From contig NZ_LKBT01000012.1 of the NCBI RefSeq assembly GCF_002699985.1, positions 251,449 through 315,448 of the forward strand: 64,000 nt of DNA. The letters run 5' to 3'. This DNA comes from Pseudomonas sp. ICMP 561 (GTDB lineage: Bacteria; Pseudomonadota; Gammaproteobacteria; Pseudomonadales; Pseudomonadaceae). The translations under genes were made by a program, and so were the position numbers. The notes beneath the pieces are model-generated. The model made no database searches. It was not told the origin of the DNA and worked only from the letters and a program-made list of their open reading frames with translations. Positions 9,557-18,862 of the stretch are shown piece after piece (positions within the stretch are counted from its first letter, which is position 1; every line of letters begins with the position of its first letter).

Positions 9557-11638
9557 ATGCTCAACACCGCCAATCGCGCCTCGTTCACGCTGGAAATTGC
9601 CGGGCTTGAGCATGACTTTCGAGTGCTGGCCTTTACCGCAAAGGAATCCATCAGCCGTCCGTTCAGTGTGCGCATCGAGCTGGTCAGCGAACGCACCAAT
9701 CTCAAACTGGAAGACCTGCTGCACCGCCTGGCGTTTCTGAGGTTAGATGCCGACGGTAATGGCCTTCACGGGCAGATCGGCGAAATCGCTCAGGGTGATT
9801 CCGGCAAACGCTTCACCCACTATTTCATTCAACTGGTGCCCAGCCTCAAGCGTCTGGAATACCGCAGCAATCATCGGATCTTTCAGGGCAAGACGGTTCC
9901 GGAAATCATTGCGCTGGTCCTCAAGGATCACGCCATCTTCAGCAATGGGTTTGCGTTCAGGTTGCGCGAACCCTGCAAGCCTCGCGATTACTGCACCCAG
10001 TATCAGGAAACCGATCTGCATTTTGTGCGCAGGCTGTGTGAAGAGGAGGGCATCCACTTTCACTTCCAGCACAGCCCCGATGAACATTTGCTGGTGTTTG
10101 CAGACGACCCTATTCAATTGCCGGTACTCAAGGCTGCGGTCGCGTATGTGCAGAGCAGCGGTCAGGTTGCAGACGCTTCGGTTATCAACAGATTCAACGT
10201 GCGACTCGCCACGCGCTCGGGCAAGGCCAGCCATCAGACCTATCACTTTCAGTTGCCTCAGGTTGACCTGCTCAGCAGTGCGGGCGGCGATGGTCGTAAG
10301 GAGCTGGAGGATTATCAGTATCCGGCGCCGTTCACGGATCTCAGCGTCGGTACGCGTCAGGCGCAAAGGGCACTTGAGCGAAACCGCAGTGATGTCCGGT
10401 TAGCCAGTGGTTCGAGTGACCAAAGTGCGCTGGTCAGTGGCCACTTGTTTGAACTGACGCATCCTAATCCGGAGTGGAGCCAGCAATGGCTGCTGACGTC
10501 GGTGTTCCATGAGGGCAAACAGCCGCAGGTGCTGGAGGAGTCGATGCCCCGGGCATCGGGAGCGTTTACTCAAGGTTATCGCAACCGTTTTGAAGCCATC
10601 CCCGGGAAGGTGCCGTTTCGTCCACCGATCAGGCACCGCAAATCAAGGGTTTTAGGCAGCCAGCACGCGGTGGTTACTGGCCCGCAGGGCGAAGAAATTT
10701 ATTGCGACGAATACGGCCGGGTCAAGGTCAAGTTCTTCTGGGATCGCGAAGGCAAGCGTAACGAGCATTCCAGCTGCTGGCTGCGAGTCGCCACTGGTTG
10801 GGCCCATGAGCAGTACGGCACGGCGATGATTCCGCGAGTCGGCATGGAAGTGATCGTGGGTTACTTCGAAGCCGATCCGGACCAGCCTTACGTGCAGGCC
10901 TGCCTGCCCAATGCCGGTACCCGAGCGCCGCTGAACCTGCCTATGCAGAACACCCAGACCGTGCTCAAAACCCAAAGCAGCCCAGGCGGCGCAGGCTTCA
11001 ACGAACTGCGCATTGAAGACCGCAAAGGTGCCGAGTCCATTTCCATTCGCGCCCAACGCAACTGGTCTGAGCACGTACTGAACGATCAGTCGATCCAGGT
11101 CGATAACCAGCGCAAGGTCAAGGTCACCGGGCTGTCCAGCCACGAGCTGCATGGCGAAGAACACCACCTTACGCATGGGGCACGCAAAACCCAGGTGCTG
11201 GCCGATGACTCGTTGACGGTGGTCGGTAATCAGCACATCAGCGCGGCCAATCGTTTAGTTAGCGCGGCTCAGGAAATACATCTGGCCGCCGGACAGAACA
11301 TGATTATCGACGCCACGCTGAGTACGACGATCAAGGCGGGCGGTCACTGGATATCGATTACTCCCGCGGGGATTTTTACCAGCGTACCGATTCTGTTGGG
11401 TGGAGTTCCGGTGCCGGGTATGCCTGCGGTTCCCTCACTGCCGATGTCGCTGGACAAGCAAGCGGCAATCACTGCGCCCAAGTCCGCGGCAGATCATTCA
11501 AGTCTGGCGCTTCCTGAGCTACTGGTGGGCGACACCCCGATTGTCGAGCTTTGCCAGAAGCCTGAAGGCAAAACGCCGATGGAATGCCCATTGGCGCATT
11601 GCCCTTGTGCAAGAAAATTGCGCGAAGGGGGGCAGTGA
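9557..11638 (+). CDS. vgrG: VgrG / TssI, type VI secretion spike protein
   Basis: A 693-residue VgrG. The gp27-like part covers about residues 1-340, the gp5 OB-fold follows (QGEEIYCDEYGRVKVKFFWD near 378, then WLRVATGWAHEQYGTAMIPR), and a beta-helix repeat region leads to the C-terminus. After the needle comes a linker of about 90 residues ending in a cysteine-rich tail (ECPLAHCPCARK). VgrG trimers tip the Hcp tube and carry effectors across target envelopes. The ATG at 9557 follows AAGGAC; an in-frame TTG at 9551 is less likely. Its TGA overlaps the next ATG (TGATG). No other T6SS structural gene is in the window, so this is an orphan vgrG island dependent on a core cluster elsewhere. Confidence 0.95.
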   Translation: MLNTANRASFTLEIAGLEHDFRVLAFTAKESISRPFSVRIELVSERTNLKLEDLLHRLAFLRLDADGNGLHGQIGEIAQGDSGKRFTHYFIQLVPSLKRLEYRSNHRIFQGKTVPEIIALVLKDHAIFSNGFAFRLREPCKPRDYCTQYQETDLHFVRRLCEEEGIHFHFQHSPDEHLLVFADDPIQLPVLKAAVAYVQSSGQVADASVINRFNVRLATRSGKASHQTYHFQLPQVDLLSSAGGDGRKELEDYQYPAPFTDLSVGTRQAQRALERNRSDVRLASGSSDQSALVSGHLFELTHPNPEWSQQWLLTSVFHEGKQPQVLEESMPRASGAFTQGYRNRFEAIPGKVPFRPPIRHRKSRVLGSQHAVVTGPQGEEIYCDEYGRVKVKFFWDREGKRNEHSSCWLRVATGWAHEQYGTAMIPRVGMEVIVGYFEADPDQPYVQACLPNAGTRAPLNLPMQNTQTVLKTQSSPGGAGFNELRIEDRKGAESISIRAQRNWSEHVLNDQSIQVDNQRKVKVTGLSSHELHGEEHHLTHGARKTQVLADDSLTVVGNQHISAANRLVSAAQEIHLAAGQNMIIDATLSTTIKAGGHWISITPAGIFTSVPILLGGVPVPGMPAVPSLPMSLDKQAAITAPKSAADHSSLALPELLVGDTPIVELCQKPEGKTPMECPLAHCPCARKLREGGQ

Positions 11639-12420
11639 TGAACACCTGGTTACTGCTTGAACGTACGAATTCAGTCCTGCCACAGCTATATCGAAAGATA
11701 GGTGCTCCCCAGCTCTCGATGCTTTTCGACACCACTGAGTTAGCAGCCTACACCGAGCAAAGCCCGATTCTGGTAACTACAGATGAAAGCTCGGACTTGC
11801 TCAATGCGGTGCAACAAACTCCTGAAGATTGGCCTGGTTTGATCATCCAGAGTGAGCAGCCGACAGTCGTGGTACTGGCTCATCTGCGTCAAATTTTGCT
11901 TGTCCGCTTCGAAGCTCTAGGCAGAGGTGTTTTGCGGTATTCCAACCCTGTCACCGCGAGCTATTTTTTCCCGGCTTGTCAGTCCGACTCACTCAAATAC
12001 TGGCTTGGACCTATCAGCCGCTTGAGTTGGTACGGCGGAACATGGGGAGACCGAGCCTTGAACGCACGTTCCTGGCGAAGTCTTGAAAGCCCTGAAGGCG
12101 AAAACCGGGAACCCTTGGCCTTTGAATTCGCGCTCGATAGCCATCAACAACAGGCCCTTCGATGCCAGCAACAGGATCACTTTCTGTACCGGTGGTGGCT
12201 CAAACAAAGTGACCTTTGTTATTCGCATGGCCAGCAGTGGCTGGGCGAGGGGCTGCGTTACGGATTTACAAAGGCTCACAGTCTTGAGCGTTACCTGGAC
12301 GTGCGTCGGGACCATCCATCACCTGAGGTGCCTCAAGAGTTGCCGAAAGGCTCCGACGAAACCCGTTTTGCCTACTTGCTGCAGCATCTGCAAAAAATTT
12401 CCACCGGACAGGAAAACTGA
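11638..12420 (+). CDS. DUF4123 effector chaperone (Tap-1/TEC type)
   Basis: A 260-residue cytoplasmic protein between vgrG and a large putative effector, with the size, position and N-terminal pattern (MNTWLLLERT, then a variable core with RYSNPVTASYFF) of DUF4123 adaptors. Such proteins load a cognate effector onto its VgrG. The ATG overlaps the vgrG stop by one base and the TGA is one base before the effector ATG, which argues for coupled translation and fixed stoichiometry. An in-frame upstream ATG at 11584 lies inside vgrG and is rejected. DUF4123 assignment is from pattern and context. Confidence 0.85.
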   Translation: MNTWLLLERTNSVLPQLYRKIGAPQLSMLFDTTELAAYTEQSPILVTTDESSDLLNAVQQTPEDWPGLIIQSEQPTVVVLAHLRQILLVRFEALGRGVLRYSNPVTASYFFPACQSDSLKYWLGPISRLSWYGGTWGDRALNARSWRSLESPEGENREPLAFEFALDSHQQQALRCQQQDHFLYRWWLKQSDLCYSHGQQWLGEGLRYGFTKAHSLERYLDVRRDHPSPEVPQELPKGSDETRFAYLLQHLQKISTGQEN

Positions 12421-12421
12421 G

Positions 12422-15400
12422 ATGGCACATAACGTCGGCGATCTGAGTCGGGGCCCTTGCTGTGAAATCAATAAACTCATCGTTCAGGTGGCCGGCAAGT
12501 ATCATCCTGCGACTCAGCGCCTGGCTATTTATGAACGCGAAAGCGATAAGCGCCTGGATGCAATTACCGCTCAGGATTGTCCGGAAACCATTACCGCGTT
12601 TATGTGTGCGCCGAGCACGTTGCATGTCTGGGACTGGAGTGGTGAACCCCGACATCGGATGATGCTTGAGGTTGAATCAGAGTACGGCCCACCGATTCTA
12701 TTACCGCTGCCTGACGTAGGCATCACCGTCAGGCAACTGGACCAGCAGCACAACCAGATCGTCCCGATATTGCCGTTCGTGGCGCTGCCCGGAATCGATA
12801 GCGCTAACGATCATGGCACGCCGGTGCTATGTCGTGCTGGTTATATTTATGTGTTCCTCGGTAATCGCCTGTGGCGCGAACTGGAAGTCCAGGTCACGGA
12901 CGAAGGCACGACCTATCACGACATCGATCTGGACAGATTCCGCATTGAAGGCGGTTACGCCGATGATGCCCGGCTGGCCACGGGCAAAGGACTGGACGAC
13001 ATCTGGCTGCCCGCCAACTGGAACAACAGGCGCGTTGAAGCCGAGTTATGTTTTAGCGAAGTACAGCTCAGTCATGCGCGGCTTGAACGTTTGGAGCAGA
13101 ACCCGGCGTTACGTAAACAACGCTGCGAGCGACCCGACCTCAGGGTAGTCAAGGAAGCCTCCGACAGGCGCTTTCAGAACAAGCCCGATGGGGCGGCCAT
13201 GCTCGAAGCGTTCAGCGCCGTCGATGCGTTTGACGTCATCAAGCAGTCAGAAGCGGGTGCCGCTCATACCACGTGGTTAAACCTCAGGCAGCATGCCTTT
13301 CCCGTGTCGGTTCCAGCCCCGCAACGGGCGCGGCAGACTGGTTTTGAATGGATGCTCGATCAACCGGCCCGGTATTTGTGTGACCTGAGTGGGCAGTTTC
13401 TGGCGAGCGCTTTCAAGGCAGCACGGCAGCACGTTCAAACGTGTGAAGAAGGGAAGGCCGCTTATCGTCCGCAACGAATTGAAACCGGAGCCTGGGCGCA
13501 GAATCTGGAGCAAATCGTTGAGCCGACGGCCGAACACAACCGTGGAATATGGGAGGCTCATCCGCCCGCAGAGGACGTTTTATCGCATGCACGCTCCCGC
13601 CATCTCTACGGCGTAATGCTCGTGGACACGCATTACCGGATGCGTCATCTGAACACCCGAATTCAGGAACAACAGCAGCTACTGGAATTGTGTGGCGCAC
13701 GGGCGCAACAGTACGGCCATCATGGCAGCGCTCTGCTGGTCCAGCAGTTGATCGTGCCCGCGTCCATTGGCGGCCAGAAAAACCCGATGCATCAACAGCT
13801 GGACCATCTCAAAGAGCAAGGTCGACTGGACATTAACCGCTTTACCGCTACCGGCGAGCGCACACAGTTGTGGCGTAGTCTGGAAATGAGCCAGTCGCTG
13901 CTCTGCGAGTGTTTGCAGTTGCCGCATGCCGAGCAGAGCCTCGCCGATTACGCGAGCCAGGACGGGTTCAAATATGCTGCATCTCTCTACTTCATCAGCC
14001 AGATGTTCGTCACGTTGGCGCTGCGCCCAGCGGCTTACGATCCATTGGCGGTCAGTGGTGACATTACTGATGCCGTAACCCTGCTCAGTCTTTACAGTCC
14101 GAAAGAGAGCGCCGGTCAGCGCTGGCTCGCTAAAGTCGTCAACGATCTAGAGCATCCGCTGCACCTGATGCTTTGGCCGGATGTCGAGCAGCAGGACCTT
14201 AATGCTCCTTATCAGCCGCCCAGTGCGCCTGAAGTTAATCAGGGTGACGGACAGTTTCGCGCCACTGAGCTGGCGAAAATCGAGCGGAGCAACTTTTTTC
14301 CGCCTACAAGCCCAGGCGATATCAACAGCCTGTTCCTGGCGACGTTGCTTAAAAGCGGCAATCTCAACTCCACGCTCACGACAGCTGCCAAAGGTGCCGC
14401 TGGGGCACTCATTGCTGTCCACGAAAACTTGCAGGGAGCTGTCGAAGCTGCCGAGCAGGCTTTGCATAAAGCGAAGCAGGCGGGCACCCGGCAATCCTCC
14501 ACACCTTGGCGTGCAAGTACTGCGATACAAAGGCGGGGCATTGCACAGCTGCGCAGCATGCTGCCTGCCACCTTTGGCGACCTGCATTTCCTCAGCCGGG
14601 CCGAGGCCTATCACAAGGACTACTACGTTTTCGGTCTGGACGACCTGCCTGAGCAGTCCAACCGTTCTGCACAGACTTACGGGGTTTATCGTAACCAACA
14701 CGGGGTAATGAAAAGTCCAGCTGAGCGACACGGCTACGTCGAGCAGCCCGTAATACTCTCGCCCGACCGAAAGGTGCTGGGCATGCCGGGGCAACATCCC
14801 ACCTCAATATCGGTGCGTGGCGCGAATCGGCGTTTCAATGAGGCGTGGCAGAAAGAATTGATGGATAGCGCAGCGGATCAGGCGGAAAGGGCTAGCGCTA
14901 TAGAAAAGGCGGCGAAGCAGCTTGATGGGCTGCACAATAACGGGTTTTTCAAAGTGTTGAATTCGGTTCCGTTTGCGGGGGCTGTGGTGGCGCTGGAGCT
15001 TTGGAATTTGAGGAATGAGTTGGAGGCTTATTCACAAACTAGCCGAGAAAAAGGCAAGTACAGGGCGGCCGCTGGAATCGTTGGCGCAGGATTTGATCTC
15101 ATCATTGCTATGGAGGCACTGACAGTGAGGCTATCGGGTAGCAAGTCTGTCTTGGCAGCAGGACGTAAGACATTGCTTACCATTTCTGAAGCGACGGCCG
15201 AGCGGCTTCTGGGGCCGTTAAGTGAATACCTTGTCAAAGAGTTCAGTGCTCGTCTATTTGCGCAGATCGGTGCCGGGCTTATTTTTTCTGGCATTAGCCT
15301 CCATGAAGCCTGGTATTCCTACCGATGGGACGACAATGGTTATATCGGCTATCTGCTCATGGCAACGGGTGGTTTTGTTGGTACTGCGAGTAACTTTATC

Positions 15401-16141
15401 GTCGGAAGCAGTTTATTTCTCGGTCTGTCGCCAGCGGGATGGATTAGCCTTTTTCTAATTGTTGTTGGCGTTTTGGTGGTCTACCTGCTCAGCAGTAGTT
15501 CCCTCAAGGACTGGCTAAAAAAAGGTCCATTTGGCACGGATCCACACAACATAGCCGAGCACCTGAGTGATCCACAGAGGGCCTTTCATTATCTGGTCAG
15601 CCTGCTGGCCAACATCCGAATCAGCATCGACCGTAACCCTGACTTCAAGCCCAACGCCAAACTTGATTTCCGGGATTCGGTACCGTTTGAGGTGCGCAGC
15701 GCCAATACTCGGATCCGCATTGAAAGCAATCTTTCTGGTCTCATGAGTGGGTTAGGTCAACCGGGAATCGCGGCTTTTTGCGCCCTAGAGCGAGTCGAGA
15801 GCTTTTACGATGGTTATGGCGGGCACACTGTCCAGAACAGTTCATACTCTGTCACTCAGCCTACGTGTCATCGCCTATGGCCGGATGCTCTAGAGATTTT
15901 CGTTAGTACTCCCAACTCCTACCCGGCAGAGCCGCAGGCGAACCTTCCCGCCCTCTATCACGTCTGGCGCGTTCGGGCGCAGTTCTCGGTTAATGATGGG
16001 CCACATACCTGGGTCTTCCCAGCACCACCGCCCAAAGACCCGACACCTTTCGGCCCGCCTTACACACAGCCTGACTTTGAAAATACCGCGCGTCTGTTCT
16101 GGGCGGATGAAACCGAACACAGAGCGAAGACTGGACAATGA
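12422..16141 (+). CDS. VasX-like type VI secretion effector, putative membrane-disrupting toxin
   Basis: A 1239-residue protein whose N-terminal 250 residues resemble the toxin VasX N-terminal region, including RAGYIYVFLGNRLWREL (about residues 138-154). A long mostly hydrophilic middle follows. A hydrophobic cluster lies at roughly residues 840-1025: segments near 843-862, 880-900, 943-963 and 974-1024, the last containing LFLIVVGVLVVYLL. About 215 polar residues close the protein. No signal peptide is seen, as expected for T6SS cargo. Known VasX-type effectors insert into the target inner membrane and depolarise it; a colicin-like action is inferred here, not proven. I start at ATG 12422, directly after the chaperone stop, not at the in-frame ATG 12083 inside it. 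Its TGA overlaps the next start (ATGA). Confidence 0.85.
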   Translation: MAHNVGDLSRGPCCEINKLIVQVAGKYHPATQRLAIYERESDKRLDAITAQDCPETITAFMCAPSTLHVWDWSGEPRHRMMLEVESEYGPPILLPLPDVGITVRQLDQQHNQIVPILPFVALPGIDSANDHGTPVLCRAGYIYVFLGNRLWRELEVQVTDEGTTYHDIDLDRFRIEGGYADDARLATGKGLDDIWLPANWNNRRVEAELCFSEVQLSHARLERLEQNPALRKQRCERPDLRVVKEASDRRFQNKPDGAAMLEAFSAVDAFDVIKQSEAGAAHTTWLNLRQHAFPVSVPAPQRARQTGFEWMLDQPARYLCDLSGQFLASAFKAARQHVQTCEEGKAAYRPQRIETGAWAQNLEQIVEPTAEHNRGIWEAHPPAEDVLSHARSRHLYGVMLVDTHYRMRHLNTRIQEQQQLLELCGARAQQYGHHGSALLVQQLIVPASIGGQKNPMHQQLDHLKEQGRLDINRFTATGERTQLWRSLEMSQSLLCECLQLPHAEQSLADYASQDGFKYAASLYFISQMFVTLALRPAAYDPLAVSGDITDAVTLLSLYSPKESAGQRWLAKVVNDLEHPLHLMLWPDVEQQDLNAPYQPPSAPEVNQGDGQFRATELAKIERSNFFPPTSPGDINSLFLATLLKSGNLNSTLTTAAKGAAGALIAVHENLQGAVEAAEQALHKAKQAGTRQSSTPWRASTAIQRRGIAQLRSMLPATFGDLHFLSRAEAYHKDYYVFGLDDLPEQSNRSAQTYGVYRNQHGVMKSPAERHGYVEQPVILSPDRKVLGMPGQHPTSISVRGANRRFNEAWQKELMDSAADQAERASAIEKAAKQLDGLHNNGFFKVLNSVPFAGAVVALELWNLRNELEAYSQTSREKGKYRAAAGIVGAGFDLIIAMEALTVRLSGSKSVLAAGRKTLLTISEATAERLLGPLSEYLVKEFSARLFAQIGAGLIFSGISLHEAWYSYRWDDNGYIGYLLMATGGFVGTASNFIVGSSLFLGLSPAGWISLFLIVVGVLVVYLLSSSSLKDWLKKGPFGTDPHNIAEHLSDPQRAFHYLVSLLANIRISIDRNPDFKPNAKLDFRDSVPFEVRSANTRIRIESNLSGLMSGLGQPGIAAFCALERVESFYDGYGGHTVQNSSYSVTQPTCHRLWPDALEIFVSTPNSYPAEPQANLPALYHVWRVRAQFSVNDGPHTWVFPAPPPKDPTPFGPPYTQPDFENTARLFWADETEHRAKTGQ

Positions 16142-17208
16142 TGACGGATCAGACTTCCTACTACGCCCCGACAGCCTATCGCTCGGACAAGATCCCCGAT
16201 CAATTGCCTTCGGAAGGGCGATCCTGGTTGAAACGCTTTGGTAAACGACGCTTGCCATGGGGAGAGACGCTGGATATTGCCCCTGATAATTTCATACGCA
16301 AGCGTTCGCCTAGTAACTTGCGATTCCGCGAACAGATGGATAAAGAGCGAGGAGTCAAGAAAGCCGTAGGAGCCTATGTGCCCGCCCCATACGAGCACGT
16401 AGACTTTCATGATCGACATGATCATCAGCGGTTCAGGTTTTCGTTGTGGTCTAAAAAATCGCAGTTTTGGCTATATCTTTTGATGTTTGGTAAAGGGTTG
16501 TTTCTAGTTGGGATTGTGCCATCACTGTTTGCTCTCATTTCAGTAGGATATCTAGATCCAGAACCATGGATAGTTGTTACATTCGATTTGATGAAAGGCT
16601 TTTTCTCTTGGTTTCTAGGAGTGCCTCTACTCTGCTGGGCCATAGGGTCTCTCGTCATCCACAAATTTCCAAAGCTCTGGGTTAAACCCTCACGTGGACC
16701 CATCTGGGAGTTGAATCGTCGCACCGGTCTCGTAACGGTATTCGACTACAACAATAACGGCGAATACAAAAAGAACGGCACCATCGGCGAACTGACAGCC
16801 CCATTTTATGAGTTCGATGCTTACATCGTCTCCGCAGTAGAGCGGCAGGGCTCGATGAACCACGTACTGTTTCTCGCCCATCGTTACCGCGACATCGTGA
16901 TCGACTTCTCTGCCTTGGTTAACCTCGATAACCGCTGGCAAATGCCCTGCGCGCTGTGGGATTTCATTCAGAACTACATGGACACCAGTGGTCCGCTGCC
17001 GGAGTTGCCGCGTTACGAGGAGTTTCGCCACCTCGATCCCACCACCGCCGCCTACGACCAGCAAACCGGGCGTCCGCCACGTTTCTGGATCGATATGGAT
17101 GACGCAACGTATAAACAGCATCTGGACCATTTGCTGGACAGCATTGATGACATCGACACTTTTCAACGCCCAAACCTGATGGCGCAGTATGTGCGGTATG
17201 TAGATTGA
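16138..17208 (+). CDS. Putative effector-immunity membrane protein, copy 1 (DUF6708-like)
   Basis: A 356-residue protein starting inside the effector stop (ATGA overlap). Residues 1-100 are hydrophilic, two hydrophobic helices follow near 110-132 and 150-180 with a short loop between, and a 175-residue C-terminal soluble domain carries WELNRRTGLV and WQMPCALWDF. The topology and place directly after a VasX-like gene suggest an inner-membrane immunity protein, as TsiV2 is for VasX. The family looks like the DUF6708 proteins found beside T6SS effectors; I am less sure of that name than of the context. An alternative is a membrane-bound accessory factor. Confidence 0.75.
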   Translation: MMTDQTSYYAPTAYRSDKIPDQLPSEGRSWLKRFGKRRLPWGETLDIAPDNFIRKRSPSNLRFREQMDKERGVKKAVGAYVPAPYEHVDFHDRHDHQRFRFSLWSKKSQFWLYLLMFGKGLFLVGIVPSLFALISVGYLDPEPWIVVTFDLMKGFFSWFLGVPLLCWAIGSLVIHKFPKLWVKPSRGPIWELNRRTGLVTVFDYNNNGEYKKNGTIGELTAPFYEFDAYIVSAVERQGSMNHVLFLAHRYRDIVIDFSALVNLDNRWQMPCALWDFIQNYMDTSGPLPELPRYEEFRHLDPTTAAYDQQTGRPPRFWIDMDDATYKQHLDHLLDSIDDIDTFQRPNLMAQYVRYVD

Positions 17209-17213
17209 AACCG

Positions 17214-18290
17214 ATGACGACTAACTGTAGTGAAATACCTTACTACGCCCCGACAGCCTACCGGTCGGACAATATTCCCGATCAATTGCCTTCAGCAGAG
17301 CGGTCCTGGTTAAAACGCTTCGGCAAACGCCGCTTGCCATGGGGGTACACGCTAGACATTGCCCCTGATGATTTCTTGCGGGAGCGCTCGCCGGATAAAT
17401 TGCGGTTTCAGGAACAGATGTTCAAAGAGCGTGATGAAAAGATGGCGGCAGGAACCTATGTGCCAGCTCCTTATGAACACGTGGACTTTCATGATCGACA
17501 TGATCACGAGCGATTCAGGTTTTCACTTTGGTCCACCAGATCGCAGTTTTGGTTGTATATTTTGATATTCGGCAAAGGTTTTTTCCTAGTCGGCATTATT
17601 CCTGCGCTGATGACCTTAGGAACTGCAGCTTTTTACTTGAGTGACCCCTGGATTGAAGTAGCGACAGACATGGTCGGACATTTATTCTCATGGCTTTTGG
17701 GAATTCCTCTCCTCTGCTGGGCCATAGGATCCCTCGTCATCCACAAATTCCCCAAGCTCTGGGTCAAACCCTCACGTGGCCCCATCTGGGAGTTGAACCG
17801 CCGTACCGGCCTGGTAACCCTATTCGACTACAAGAATAACGGTGAATACAAAAAGAACGGCACCATCGGCGAACTGACAGCTCCGTTTTATGAGTTCGAT
17901 GCTTACATCGTTTCTGTAGCAGAGCGGCAGGGCTCGATGAACCACGTACTGTTTCTCGCCCATCGTTACCGCGACATCGTGATCGACTTCTCCGCCTTGG
18001 TAAACCTAGATAACCGCTGGCAAATGCCCTGCGCGCTATGGGATTTCCTTCAGAACTACATGGACACCAGTGGTCCGCTGCCGGAGTTACCGCGTTACGA
18101 AGAATTCCGCCACCTCGACCCAACCACAGCCGCCTACGACCAGCAAACCGGTCGCCCGCTGCGTTTCTGGATCGACATGGATGAGACAACTTACAAACAG
18201 CATCTGGACCATTTACTGGACAACATCGACGCAATCGATACTTTCCAACGGCCAAATCTAATGGAGCGGTATGTGCGGTATGTGGATTGA
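17214..18290 (+). CDS. Putative effector-immunity membrane protein, copy 2 (paralogue of 16138-17208)
   Basis: A 358-residue tandem paralogue of the preceding gene. The C-terminal domain is nearly identical between copies at both protein and DNA level, while the hydrophobic hairpin and its loop differ strongly (SVGYLDPEPWIVVTFDLMKG in copy 1 against AAFYLSDPWIEVATDMVGH here). I start at ATG 17214, five bases after the first copy's stop; a TTG at 17205 is in frame and possible. Nothing similar follows, so the island ends at 18290. Duplicated immunity genes may reflect protection against effector variants; this is inference. Confidence 0.75.
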   Translation: MTTNCSEIPYYAPTAYRSDNIPDQLPSAERSWLKRFGKRRLPWGYTLDIAPDDFLRERSPDKLRFQEQMFKERDEKMAAGTYVPAPYEHVDFHDRHDHERFRFSLWSTRSQFWLYILIFGKGFFLVGIIPALMTLGTAAFYLSDPWIEVATDMVGHLFSWLLGIPLLCWAIGSLVIHKFPKLWVKPSRGPIWELNRRTGLVTLFDYKNNGEYKKNGTIGELTAPFYEFDAYIVSVAERQGSMNHVLFLAHRYRDIVIDFSALVNLDNRWQMPCALWDFLQNYMDTSGPLPELPRYEEFRHLDPTTAAYDQQTGRPLRFWIDMDETTYKQHLDHLLDNIDAIDTFQRPNLMERYVRYVD

Positions 18291-18367
18291 AGCGGAGGAC
18301 GCTGAGTCGCAGGGAAATAACTTATTACGCGCGTGCTTTGCCTTCAAGGTCCCGCTATTGATCGCCC

Positions 18368-18709
18368 TCAATCATCCCGAGTCAAAACTTCCAGCAATTC
18401 GATCTCAAAATGCAAATCAGACCCCGGCTTGATATGCGGGCCCATCTGTCGGTCGCCGTAGGCCAGATGTGCCGGCACGAACAGGGTGCGGATGCCGCCG
18501 ACTTTCATGCCCATAAGGCCCTGATCCCAGCCCTTGATCACGCGCCCGGTGCCGATCACGCACTGGAAGGGCTTGCCGCGCTCATGGGAGGAATCGAACA
18601 CGGTGCCGTCTTCTAGTTTGCCGGTGTACTGGGTGGTAATCAGCGCGCCTTTGACGACTTCCTTGCCGTCACCGGTGCGGATGTCTGTGACCAGCAATTC
18701 GTTGCTCAT
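18368..18709 (-). CDS. FKBP-type peptidyl-prolyl cis-trans isomerase
   Basis: A 113-residue single FKBP domain with no signal peptide, so cytoplasmic. Family motifs include VKGALITTQYTGKLEDGTVFDSS near the start, the active-site stretch FQCVIGTGRVIKGWDQGL, and AHLAYGDR followed by DLHFEIELLEV at the end. It catalyses proline isomerisation during folding. The gene is convergent with the T6SS island, separated by 77 bp, and marks the return to conserved chromosome. Confidence 0.93.
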   Translation of the reverse strand: MSNELLVTDIRTGDGKEVVKGALITTQYTGKLEDGTVFDSSHERGKPFQCVIGTGRVIKGWDQGLMGMKVGGIRTLFVPAHLAYGDRQMGPHIKPGSDLHFEIELLEVLTRDD

Positions 18710-18862
18710 GGTGCTTTCTCTGAGTAAGGCGACAAAGGTGGCTTTTTCTCAGGAAAGCGTCGGTGGCGCAAGGACTTTGATGAGTCGATCGACTTTGAAT
18801 GCCACCCCACGCTAAAGCGCTCTTACAATCAAAATGCAAATTACTGAATGAAATGCATTTTC

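Noticed and set aside
12083..12421. N-terminal extension of the effector into the DUF4123 gene
   Set aside because: The open frame continues upstream, but the ATG at 12422 directly follows the chaperone stop and gives the expected VasX-like N-terminus.
16060..16425. Minus-strand frame across the effector/immunity junction
   Set aside because: Lies opposite strongly supported coding sequence and has no recognisable features.
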